From Cloeon dipterum (taxonomy: Eukaryota > Arthropoda > Insecta > Ephemeroptera > Baetidae), in contig NC_088789.1 in NCBI RefSeq assembly GCF_949628265.1, forward strand, positions 20,329,883-20,393,882: DNA of 64,000 bases, written 5' to 3'. The position numbers and the translations under genes were made by a program. The notes beneath the pieces were generated by a model. The model did not search any database, was not told the DNA's origin, and saw only the letters and a list, made by a program, of their open reading frames with translations. Of the stretch, positions 22,159 through 33,241 are shown piece after piece (positions within the stretch are counted from its first letter, which is position 1; the number at the start of each line of letters is the position of its first letter).

Positions 22159-24290
22159 GGACTTAAACTTCACCGCAGAGACCTAGTTCACCAAATCTTT
22201 TTGTAAAGCACACTTTGCAACAGGCCATTGATACTTAATTTTTTCTTCCGTACTGTGATGGATAGTGTTTTAGTTCCGCAGAGTTTGCCAAACTTGTCTG
22301 AAACGTTTTGGAGGTCTTTACTTTTTCTAAAGAATTGTGCTGAATCACTGAAAACTTGAGCAATGCAATGCAGCTCGAAATAATAATTATAAAGTGTGAT
22401 AAAAAATTTTAAACATGTCAAATCTTTGACACCAATACTCATTACAAACACTTTATTTTACTTTGCTCAATTTTTAGTTTTTCGCTAAATTTTATCATTG
22501 TTTTTCATCTTAGAACTGTCTTATAAATCATTATTTACGTACCTTCCATGAAATTATCAATCACAAAACGAATCTCTGTATTTATTGTACAGAATCTTTT
22601 GAAGCAGGCTTCGCCTATTTATTGACTTTTTGCTAAAGTTTTCGTGAGCATTTGTATGACTGCATTTTTGATGTGAACTAAAAATACTCGATTTTTGTAT
22701 CTCGCGTTGATAGCTCAAACATTCTGAAATCTTCAGGGATGTTTATAATTATTTACTTAGTAGCGATCTCTTTGCAACCGTAAACGTCAATTTTGAAATT
22801 GTCTATTACTTGAGTTTCGATTTTGTGGATGCATTTTTAGTGTTCAAACTGTATAGCATTTTCCACAAGTGGACCTACATGTAGAGGTGTACAACGACAC
22901 GCGATGTATTATAATGATAAAAATACATGTATAATTTATAATGATCATTAAATAAATATATTATATGATTGTGCCTTGTATAGTGTGGTGTAAGCTATTT
23001 AAATAAATTTTACAACTGATCAATTATACCAACAGATATGATGTAATTTTATTTTGTTCTCTACCTACTCCTGCTTGTTTATATTTTCTTACTGTGAAAA
23101 TCTTTGGATCGACGCTTTTATTTTTGGCGCAATTACTTAACTCGTGAAGTATATTTAAAGAGATACCACCAAGATTATATTCTTGATTTGACGCAGTTTG
23201 TGACTAATGGGGCACCAAAGGTGTAGAAAATCCTGGGATTTATTTAATATAGGGATTTATTCAAAATCTAATTTTATTGTGAAGCCAGTTTTCATTCAAA
23301 CGTGGTGCATCAATTGTATTTCAGGAGACAAATCGATCAAGTGGTTCACTTTTGATACTCCGGTACAGGTGCTTATTAGACTTTCTGCCGGGGTAGTATT
23401 ATTGCAAATTTTGCTAAATTTAATTGTTCATTACTCATGTTTGTGATTTTGTTTTTAACTCTCTGAGTGACTACCAGGACATGCAACCCCATAATAATTG
23501 TCATTCGGTCAAAGGCAGGCTGTTAGTGGTTATATAATGAAATAAAGGCGAAGGCGATTTAAGTATTGTGCGGCCTTGAGGTCCTTGACTTCTTTGATGT
23601 TATACAGGTTCATCCGAAGGGAGAGTTGTGGAGGGGCAGTGGCACTCAAATAACAGCTAGAGGGGAAACGGAGATAAACAGAGAGGCGTGACACTGCACT
23701 TCGAACCACAGTTCTTGACAGTCCGTCTTTGGTGTTTTATCTTTTTATTATTTTGATAATGCTGTTTTAGCGATTTTTTGTCCCGTTGCGTTTCGTGTTA
23801 TTCAATCCTTATTAGTGATTGAAAAAGATTAATTTTTCGGATTCCTGAATTCTGACAGTGAATTTTGGCAAGGTACGTCTGTATCATTATATATGTATTT
23901 CTCCTCTAAAACTGAATTAATTTTGCATTTTTATCAATTTGCACCTATAGAAGGACAGTAATTATTCTCAGTCTCAAATCTAGAAAGATAAAAATGTATG
24001 AAAGTCCGCTGATTATTTTGCATGTCTGCGCTGTGTGCGATGAACAGATCATTGCCGAGAAGAGATTTATGAATATATTTTTGTTGCGGAATCGACATTG
24101 AATTTTTCATTCTTATCTCTCCTGAACATCGTGTCTCTCTTTTGCCTTTGTTCTCTGGAAAGATCAGTTCAATTTACACAACATCTGTTGATTTTTAATT
24201 CTGTTTAAAGGTCTGTTTTGCCCTGCAAGAACGTTTTAAAAAATTTCAACCTAAATTCATTTGAAATATTTTTGCAGAAGACATATTATC
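22159..24290. other. Vang 3' UTR, spacer and ACOX3 promoter
   Basis: The first several hundred bases are probably the Vang 3' UTR (an AATAAA lies near 22953). From about 23640 the sequence gains GC and ends in a donor (CAAG|GTACGT, exon edge 23872); the matching acceptor at 24277, 13 bp before the ACOX3 ATG, implies a spliced ACOX3 5' UTR. An ORF at 23207-23446 shows no protein features. Confidence 0.45.
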
Positions 24291-27200
24291 ATGGGTTCCC
24301 CTAAACCGCTTCTTCAAGATTTTCCTCCTGGTCCTTTGGACGAGTATCGAAAACAAGCTTCATTCGACTGGAAGAAATTGAAAATCTTTATTGAAGAAGA
24401 GGACATACTCAGGTTTAAGGTAAAATTCCTTTCACGCGAGACGAGTTTTAGCTAATTTTTAATTTCTATAGCTGGAAGTATGGGAGAGAATGGAAAATGA
24501 TCCACTTTTCCAGCATCCCCCTGTTGCACTTACAACGGAGCAGAGCAGAGAACAAACAGTTAGAAGAATGTACCAACTTCGAAAGTGGGATGTCTTACCA
24601 TTTGACGTTTTGATGCAAAATCCAATGAAGGTACACAATATAAATTTACTTAGCCTTGTTTTAAAACAAAAACCTTGAAATATTTTAGGCTTTTGCGTTG
24701 ACGTCGGCTTTGAGCCAGATGGACCCATCCCTGATGGTCAAATTCGGTTTGACGTTTGCCTACTTCCAAACTGTGATTTCTGGAATGGGATCGAAACGAC
24801 ACAACCACTTTTTGGAATCCCTTGGAAGAAATGAGGTTTGATATTTGAATAAACTTAATTAATTCAGTTTGTTAAAGTTAATTTTAATAGATCGGAGGCT
24901 GCTTTGCTTTGACTGAAATCGCACACGGTACAAACACAAAGGGGATGCGGACAACCGCGACCTTTGACCCCGCCACCAATGAGTTTGTGCTGCACACTCC
25001 TGACTTTGAGGCCGCCAAATGCTGGGTTGGAAATCTAGGCATGTGAACAAAGGAAATTATGCATTGGTCATAATTTTATATTATCATTATTTTTCCAGGC
25101 AAATGCGCCACTCACGCCATTACTTATGCAAACCTCATCACGCCTGACGGAAATAACAACGGACTCCACGCTTTTGTCGTTCCGGTCAGAAATCCTAAAA
25201 CTCTGAAAGCGTACCCGGGAGTGCTCGTCGGTGATCTGGGCGAAAAAAGCGGACTGCATGGTGTCGACAATGGGTATAATTTTTTACTCAAGACGAGAGA
25301 TTAAAGCTAAACGCCTCTTTTGCACTTGTAGATTTATGATTTTTGATCAATATCGCATTCCGCGCGAAAATTTGCTCAACCGGACTGGAGATGTGACAGA
25401 AAGTGGACAGTATGTGTCGCCCTTCTCCGATCCAAACAAGAGATTTGGTATTTTTTTCTAATTTCAAACGAATCAAATGTGCATTTAATTAATTTAGGAG
25501 CCTCTTTGGGTGCTCTTTCAAGCGGCAGAGTCGGCATCATCGGGATTTGTGCTGCTTATCTCTGCAAGAGCATTGTGATTGCCGTGAGGTACTCGGCTGC
25601 TCGAAGGCAGTTTGGAGATGCTGGCCAAGGCAAAGAAATGGCAGTCATCGAATACCAGCTGCAGGTATTCATCCAAACTATAATAAAATGCATGAAATAA
25701 ATTAATTTGAATCGCAGCAATGCCGCCTCTTCCCTTACCTTGCCGCCGCCGTCGTGCTCAACCAATTTACCGATAACATTGCGCGAAAGTACATTGAGTT
25801 CCAGATGGAAATGATGATGGGAGGAGATAAAAATAGAATCGTGAGTTGCAGAATAATGTTATAGATGTAATTTTCTATTGGATAAGCCATTCAGGGAATG
25901 CTCCGGAATTCGTTGATAAGAGCGTCAATTTATTTTCTCAACTATTTTCTGCTTAGCATCTGAAATTGAAGCCCAAATTGATGGTAAAAATACAAAATTA
26001 GTACATAATATATTATTATATTGCTTTCCTTTGACGAAAAATTTAAAAGTAACTGGAATTAGGGCTTCAGATGCTAAGTCGAAACTAGTCAGAAAAATAA
26101 ATTGATGATTTTGGCAACAATAAGTAAACAAACATTTTGTCAGGTTTTATACTATCAATCCAATTTTTGAATCCTATTTTGCTAGTCGTGAAAGCGTAAG
26201 ACCTGTTCAATTTGAATTACTAAATATTTATTTTTAAGAATTTGAAATTATTAACATCATGATGAAATATTCAGGCTGATATGGGTATGGAAATCCACGC
26301 TGTGTCATCTGCTGGCAAGGCCCTTGCAGCTTGGACTGCGACCAGCGCCTCCCAGGAGTGCAGGGAGGCCTGCGGAGGACATGGCTACTTGCGAGGTGAG
26401 AAATGTCCCCATTGTCCTGATTTTCTTACTGAATTTTAAACAGTGTCGAATCTGGGGGAAATTCGCAACGACGTTGACGCGAATTGCACTTACGAGGGCG
26501 AAAACAACGTCCTCCAGCAACAGACGGCCAACTGGCTGCTCCAGATTTGGGCCAAGAGGAGAGAGGGGTCAACTGGAAGCCCGTTCGGCTCTGTCGATTT
26601 CCTCTCAAATTGGGAGCGGATTCTAAGAAGCAAATTCAGCGCCAAGTCTATCGAGGAGGCAGTTCGTCCTGAAGGTATGATAAGAGGAATATCACGCCTT
26701 GATTTTTACAACTGATAAATAGCTTTGCTGGGCGCCTACGAGTGGATGATTTGCTGGCTGGCTGAAGAAACTAGCACCTTCCTGAAGAAAAATTCGAAAG
26801 ACGCTTTCATGGCTAAAAGCGAGTCGCAAATGTTCAGAGCCAAAACGCTCTCCATGGCATTTATTGAAGTAATTTTTATATTTTGGAATATTTCAATATG
26901 GTTGGTATAATTATTCCCATTCAATCTTTCAGTATTACGCCTTGAAATCTTTCTGGGAGTTTGTCCAAACGAGTGGGGAGTTTCAACCTGTTTTGACGAC
27001 AGTGTGCTCCCTGTACGGTGCTTGGGCTTTGGAAAAACACCTGGCAACACTTTACCAAGGTAAATAAGTTTTTATTTAATTTTTGTAAATTTTGTTCATC
27101 ATTTTTTCTTATCCAGAATTTTAAACGCTAAATAATCAAAGTTAGACAGTTTCAAACTAAATTGAGGAATCATAAACCGCCTCTGCAGAATAAAATGAAA

Positions 27201-27766
27201 AAAAAATATAATATAAAATGATGTCAATTCTAACTCAGCACTACTAAGGAAGCAGACAGAAATGTACGCCTCTGAATTCTGAATTTGCTACTGTTTGAAT
27301 TATTTTTGTTGTATCAAAAACAGATAAGAGCAAAGCCTCTATCTGGAAATGAATTGTTATTTAGTAATATTTGCCATTCAATTTTGATGATTCCAATGCT
27401 TAACAGTTTTTCCTTGTTTAAAAGCGTGGAATTGATCCTATTAAACTCAGGTGGCTTCGCAAGCACGCCCGACGCAGCGCGCCTCATCAGGGACGGATTG
27501 ATCATGCTGTGTGCCAGGCTGAAACCGGACGCCGTCGCACTTGCCGACGTCTTGGCTCCCACTGACTTTGTGCTCAACTCCGCCCTCGGCCACTCAAATG
27601 GAAAGGTAAACGCAGTGAATAATAGCCGCTCGCCACTGACGCCTCATTGTCATCGCTATTTTAGATTTACCAAAATCTGCAGGCAGCCATCCTACAGGGA
27701 CCAAAGGTGATGGAGAGGCCTGACTGGTGGCAAGTCGTTGCCCAGGCTTCCAAAGCTAAACTGTGA
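24291..27766 (+). CDS. ACOX3: Peroxisomal acyl-CoA oxidase 3-type
   Basis: FAD enzyme that performs the first step of peroxisomal beta-oxidation, acting on branched or long acyl-CoA in this subtype and producing H2O2. Fourteen coding exons (24291-24419, 24472-24630, 24689-24835, 24891-25038, 25099-25273, 25332-25447, 25498-25664, 25718-25840, 26275-26395, 26444-26674, 26723-26868, 26933-27059, 27451-27605, 27665-27766) keep phase and give 681 aa (human about 700). Signatures: [76 protein letters not shown] and CTYEGENNV with the catalytic Glu. It ends SKAKL, whose AKL is a peroxisomal type 1 signal. The fourth intron has a GC donor (CTAG|GCATGT) that alone preserves the conserved NLGKCATHA reading. 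Confidence 0.96.
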
Positions 27767-27947
27767 TTCTATTGTGCTATGATTTGTTTCGTTTTGTTTG
27801 AAATATTTTAAATCTAGGAAATTCATGGTGATTAAAATTTGTGATAAAAATTAAAATTCTTATATTTTTACATTTTAAAATCTCGAGAGTGTTTAATTAA
27901 AATTGACACTTTCCATTTTAATGACGGAGTAAATTTAATCTTTTTTA

Positions 27948-28805
27948 TTACAATACTTGGCCAGCAACAAGTGCCAAAGAGGCGTCTGCTGAGACGAATC
28001 GCTCGTCAAATTGGGCCTTAGCAGCGGTTAGGCTAACTCTGGCTTGGCTCTCTTGGTCAACAACGCTTTGCAGGAGGGCTTGGACTTCCTCAACGGTCGG
28101 TCCATTCTTTAAATTTCAAATAAATTATTTAACTGATCAGAGTCAAAATTAAATAATTATTGCTATCACCTCATTGGCGAGAACCGCGTTGACCTCGGTT
28201 TGGAAGAAATTGATGTAGGTGTTGAGATTGTTGTCGACGGCCATGTAAATCGACGATGAAGTGTCGGTGTCTTTGCGCAGCTGCACCAGATTTTCCGGAA
28301 TCAGAGGCAAGTTGGTGAGCAGGTTCTCCTCGTAGGTGTGCACCCGCTCTTCGTAGCCCTGGAACGTGTTGAGTTGCAACTGCAAAAGATTGTTGGCGCT
28401 CTGCTCTGTTTGGTTCATGTCGGCAACGAATTTGTCGATGATGGCTATGTCAACCTGAAATTTGTCAATCAAATTCAATCCATTTTCTGGAATACGAATA
28501 AAGCACTCACGCCCATTTCGCTAAACTTGGTGGCAATATCGGACACTGCCGTGAGGAATTCATTGCTGTAAAGCATCTTAATGTCATTTGTGCGGAAGAA
28601 AATAGAAGAGCTGCTGGCGCTCAAGAGAAGAAGGTCCGTGTGCGCGGCTTCTACATCGGTTGCCAAGTCTCTGCCCGAGCACAGTGCAGTCTGATCGTGA
28701 CAATTGTTAATTAAGTTATGGATTAAACGTATAGCTAAATGAATTATACTTTACCGCACTGAAAATGAGAAGAAGTGCAGTTGGTAGCCAACACTTGCCC
28801 ATCAT
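27948..28805 (-). CDS. Unrecognised small secreted helical protein
   Basis: Four phase-0 exons (28755-28805, 28511-28690, 28170-28454, 27948-28106) give 224 aa. A clear signal peptide opens it (MMGKCWLPTALLLIFSATAL, probable cleavage before or around CSGRD). The mature part is acidic, rich in Leu, Asn, Gln and Ser, almost without Trp or Cys, and reads as long amphipathic helices (for example FSEMGVDIAIIDKFVADMNQ and NLLQLQLNTFQGYEERVHTY). One possible N-glycosylation site is NQT. The gene is convergent with ACOX3 (181 bp between stops). All introns being phase 0 with helix-sized exons suggests an old exon-shuffled or lineage-specific secreted family. I recognise no family and propose no function. 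Confidence 0.78.
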
Positions 28806-30332
28806 TGTGATTGAACTGAAAAATCCTTAATCCAAAGCAACAACAAATCCTTTTTAAGTGTGTTTTGCTAATGCTTCACCTCCTTTATCTTTTCATTGGG
28901 TCTACCATGAAATTGATAAATCATTTTAATGGGATTGATGATAAAATCTACAGATAATTAAGACATATTATATTGGTTCACCTTGACACGCCAGATAATT
29001 TGCACCTGCAACACTTTTTGAGTATACTGATTAAAAAGTTTCTAAATGACCTTTTGATTTTTAAATTTTTGTTCATAGCATATCAAACGTAAAACCTTAA
29101 ATATTTGTCTTGCACTAATTGTAACTATTTAAACCTGATAGCAGGCATAAGATTATATATTTTTCAATGACTAATTAAGTGGACAAAAATCCGAAAGATT
29201 CACATAGAAATGCATAAAAATGGTTTTATTTCTGGAGGGTATATTTTTGGTGCTGCTATTTTATTTTCAGTTTTTCAAGTGGAAATTCTGACAGCAAAAA
29301 AATTAATTAAGCCAACACAAAAACTCAAATTATGGTAAAAGTAGTTTTGAATAATATTAAATTTTAATGTAATCGGCTTGTAGATTAGTTTTGGCACGTA
29401 ATAGTTCTGAATTCTGGAATATTACAGTGACTCTATTGTTATGGATTTTTTTAATAAAAAGGAATAATATCTCACATTTCTGTCCTACAAAAGGGCAAAA
29501 GGACCAGCCAGACTTGTTAATCTTCGGTGGCCGATCTAAAATCCTAAATTACAAATTTTTACACTGAGTTTGGTCTTTCCACTGAAATGTTCATTTTATT
29601 TGATTTGGCGTTATTGATAATAAAAGTTTCAAGGCCACAAGTAGCGCCCTATTTCACGAGATCGCTAATAGCCGAAAATTCAAAATATGTGTCATTTTTG
29701 TCATTGAGAACTCATTGTTAGAATTAAATAAACCAATTTATACATAGTTGATATAATGAATATAATATCCATCCCTGGTAATAAATGCTCCCGTAATTAA
29801 AAACTATATATGAGACTAAGTAAGACTAGTGAAAAGTCGTAAAAACTGGCTTCTATTATATTATTCCATTTTGCAGGAAAATTTATAAAAATCACCAATG
29901 AAACTATCATACCACATTTTTTTCAGTACTAACTGCAATTCTTGATTAAAAACTTTTCAAAACGGCGAGGGATGATAATGTGTACTTTCACGTTCAACAG
30001 CCAAGAATAAGCGCGCTTTTTCCCCTCCCGCGGCCTGTTTTTGAAAGGAGTCACGTGTCACGTGGTTTTGTTTACAAACTCACTAACTGTCTTCATTCAT
30101 TCGTTCTCATTGTCAGCAATAGATCTTTTCTTTGGTGTTTATGGAATTCCTATTGCGATGTCACTAAAACTAAAGCAGGATAAAATATTAAAAATAAGGT
30201 GAGAGTTCACCTGAATAATTATTTCCTATTATTTATCGAATTTTAAATAATTAATATTATATGTTTTTCTTTATTTTTAGCAGACAAAATAAATTATCAA
30301 CAATTTCTTTCTAGGTGACAAGAATCAAAAAG
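28806..30332. other. Spacer and promoter of the BTB-zinc finger gene
   Basis: AT-rich up to about 29990, then a GC-richer promoter-like patch with two adjacent CACGTG boxes. A donor (AATAAG|GTGAGA, exon edge 30198) and acceptor at 30314 indicate a non-coding first exon of the zinc-finger gene. Nothing recognised in 28806-29950. Confidence 0.45.
30052..30064. promoter_or_regulatory. Two tandem CACGTG E-boxes
   Basis: CACGTG at 30052-30057 and again at 30059-30064, separated by one base and preceded by GT (GTCACGTG is the form preferred by MITF/TFE and USF-type bHLH-zip factors). They lie about 135 bp upstream of the inferred first-exon donor, where a proximal promoter would be expected. Confidence 0.5.
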
Positions 30333-33155
30333 ATGCCCGACTACAAACTAGACTCGGTGCCAAGCAAACTGCTGTCGGGGCTGTCCACTCAGCGCCGGAC
30401 AGGCAAGTTCTGCGACGTGAAAATCCACATCGGCAGCTGCTGTGTATGGGCGCACACCTGCGTGCTGAGCATCTCCAGCCCTCGGCTGTTGGAATTCTTC
30501 GTCAACCCGGACACGGTGGTTGGCAGCCGCAACAAACAGAGCCGCAAGCACCCGAACGCGTACAAGAATTGGTCCCTCAACCGGCCGCTGGAGATTTTCA
30601 TTTCAGACCTGGCCGAGGAGGAGCACGCAGAGCCGGTCGAGTGCTTTGAGTGTCTGGACAAGGTCGTCGACTTCCTGTACAGCGGACAGATCGCGGTCGG
30701 AGGCCCGGAACACGTGGACCACGTCGAGGGCCTCGGCAAGCTGCTGCGAATCGTGGCACTGGAGAAAGTGTGCCAGGAGGAGCGGGACAAACTTGTCGCT
30801 CTTGAGGCGCCTGAGGAGGAATTCGCGGAAGCGTCTGCAGCCAAGGAAACGTGCAAGAAGCTGCTTCCTGGAAGCAAACCCTATAGATGTCTCGCGTGCG
30901 GATCGAAGCAGAGGACTGCGGCTGCCCTTTTGCAGCACCTCAGGGATCCGTCGCACCAGAATACTAGTCTCGAGTGCTCCATCTGTCTCAGGTTTGCAAT
31001 TGGAAAATTGATTGCTCTTTCTCTTTGGGACAACCATTGAAGCAAGCGTCCATGTACTGCAATCTTCAACGATTTCCTTGTTGAGTAAGAAAGAAACGAG
31101 ATTTGAAAGTTGCTAAAATCTTAACTTCTGGCCAAAAATTGATTATAAAACAGGGAGCGCTAAAATCTGCATTTTATTTCAAATAGAGGTCTCAGCCGCA
31201 AGATTTAAGGCGGCTGCTGCCGAATTTTTTGTCCGGCGGCGGCTGGCAATTTTCACTGGCGGCTGGCGCAACTGACAATATTGTAAAAGTGAAGTTTGAT
31301 AGTGCTTAACGGCCTGAAGGGCCATCAGATTTCTCCCCCCGGCACTTTTAATTTTTGACTCTTTTTCACCGGCGGCTGGCTGCTGCCCACGTGACCCGAA
31401 ATTTTCCGGCTGGCTGAGACCTCTTATTTTAAATAAAGATTCTCTGCAGTTTTTCAATAAGGTAATTAAATAATCTCAGTACTTATAAATAAAATTAACC
31501 TACAGGTACACAGCAAAGTCAGAGCTGGAGCTGCGGTCGCACCTCGACCTGCACGAGCACGCGTTGCCCTTCTTCTGCGCCAGCTGTGACGCCCGGTTCC
31601 GCACGCGGGCGGCCCTCTCGTCGCACGAGCCGCGCCACTCGGTGCAGACGCCCTTCGTGTGCGGCAAGTGCGGAAAAGGCTTCAAGTGGAAGCACGCCCT
31701 GCACAACCACGAGCTGGTGCACTCAGACGTGAAACGCCACTTGTGCGACATCTGCGGTTTCACCACGGCGCACGGCAGCACCTTCAAGGCGCACAACATG
31801 GTGCACGCAGGGGTCTGCTTTAAGTGTCCGGTGGCCGGGTGCCAGTTCGTCGCCACCAGGAAGCAGACCCTGATGCAGCACATACCCACCCACACCAACC
31901 AGCGGCAGTACCAGTGCGAGGTGATTATCACTTATTCAGACTGAATTCAATTATTATTATTTTTTTAATTAACACTAACATGCTAGAAAAGAAATTTATG
32001 AAGACACAGAAAGAGAACAGAAGGTGAAATCCTTTTTTTCGACAATTACAGTTCAGGGAATGCTTTAAAGAAAAATTAAACGTTTATTGATTTGGATTTG
32101 AAGCCAATTTAAATAAAAAGCTTAACAAAAAATTGGTGAAAAATCCTTATTAATTTTACTCGAAAAACGTTTTAAAAATTAGGGAAAAGCTAAAATTTTC
32201 CCAAGTCGCCGTTTATTGATAAGATGGGCTCCAAGTTTGCATGCAAATCAAACGGCATGAATTGTATATTATGCAAATTTGCCTCAAAATTCGCACGCCA
32301 TTGGATGCATTGCGATGAGAGGGATCCAAATCAAGCGACAAAAGATGTAGACAAACCGTTAAATATTTTAAGTAATATTTGGAAAAATGTGAACTTTAAC
32401 TGTTCCTTAGTTTTGATTTCACTACTGCACTTTGTAGAGATAATCTGTTGCCAAATTTCACAAACAATCAACTCGAATAACTACTAATAATCATCAATTC
32501 AAAATTTATATGGCTTTAGAAAGTGGATTTTGAGAATTTGAATTAACTAGTTAGGTTTTACTTCTTTATTATTTTTAGATTGGGATTTATTTTGTCAGGT
32601 CAATTTTTATATTTTAAACCTAGCAGCATAAAATAATATTTCTTTCAGATTTTCTAAAATCAAAACAACTGTTCTAAAACAATATTTTTTTAATTACAAA
32701 TTTCCGGAGTAAATATTTTTAGTCTATTCCAATTTTTAGTCCAAATTTTAACTTCAATAATTTTCTCTTAATAGTTAATTATATGAATTCGTTTTCAGAT
32801 ATGCGGTCAAAGTTTTTCGATGCACAAGAATCTGCGGCGGCACGCAGCAAAGCACGAGCCATCCCCCGAAGGCCTGAAGAGCTGCCCCGTGCCTGGCTGT
32901 TCGTACTCCAACACCCGACTGGACAAAATAAAAGCGCACGCTGAGAGACACAAGTCGGGCAAACCAGTGCGGACTACCCTGATACCGCGAGTGCGTCAGT
33001 CCAAGACTCAGAAAAAGAAAGAAGTGTCCAGTATTGCTGTTATAAATCAGTCAACAGAGCCGCACGTGGATAATAATGTGGTGTTTGTTATTCCTATGGA
33101 AGTGATTGTCGAGGACGTGAATGTTCAAAACGAAGAGGCTGTGACGGGATTTTGA
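30333..33155 (+). CDS. BTB/POZ and C2H2 zinc-finger transcription factor
   Basis: Three exons, 30333-30991, 31506-31920 and 32799-33155, give 476 aa. Residues about 12-160 look like a divergent BTB domain (GKFCDVKIHIG, VWAHTCVLSISSPRLLEFF, then CLDKVVDFLYSGQIAV) with a long polar insert between its halves. Eight C2H2 fingers follow: starting YRCLACG, LECSICL, FFCASCD, FVCGKCGKGF, HLCDICG, FKCPVAGC, YQCEICGQSF and KSCPVPGC; the first and second are split from the rest by an intron in the second finger. The C-terminus is basic (RVRQSKTQKKK) then acidic. Probably a nuclear DNA-binding regulator; the orthologue is not recognised. Intron 1 holds a small inverted-repeat element, intron 2 a copy of repeat R1. 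Confidence 0.9.
31185..31424. mobile_element. Small terminal-inverted-repeat element (MITE-like)
   Basis: About 240 bp in intron 1 of the BTB-zinc finger gene, bounded by inverted AGAGGTCTCAGCC (left 31185-31197, right complement 31412-31424). The inside is GC-rich and carries the motif GGCGGCTGGC three times (near 31229, 31259 and 31370). No coding capacity. A target-site duplication is not clear. A remnant of one end occurs at 56958-56975. Confidence 0.5.
32133..32475 (+). repeat. Dispersed repeat R1, copy 2
   Basis: In intron 2 of the BTB-zinc finger gene, same orientation as copies 1 and 3. It shares TTTTCCC-AG-CGCCGTTTA, GGCTCCAAGTTTGCATGC, ATTGCGATGAGAGGGAT, AATCAAGCGA, GACAAACCGTTAAA and GTTGCCAAATTTCACAAACAA with one or both other copies. 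Confidence 0.6.
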
Positions 33156-33241
33156 CTTTATTATGCAATAAATTCAACTTGGTCGGCAAAACAGTTTTAA
33201 GTAAATTATCAATTCAAAAAATGTATTTAAAAAAACTAAAT

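Noticed and set aside
30389-31037. Several 140-163 codon frames overlapping the BTB exon in other frames
   Set aside because: Shadows of the GC-rich BTB exon, with Ser/Arg-biased composition and no domains.
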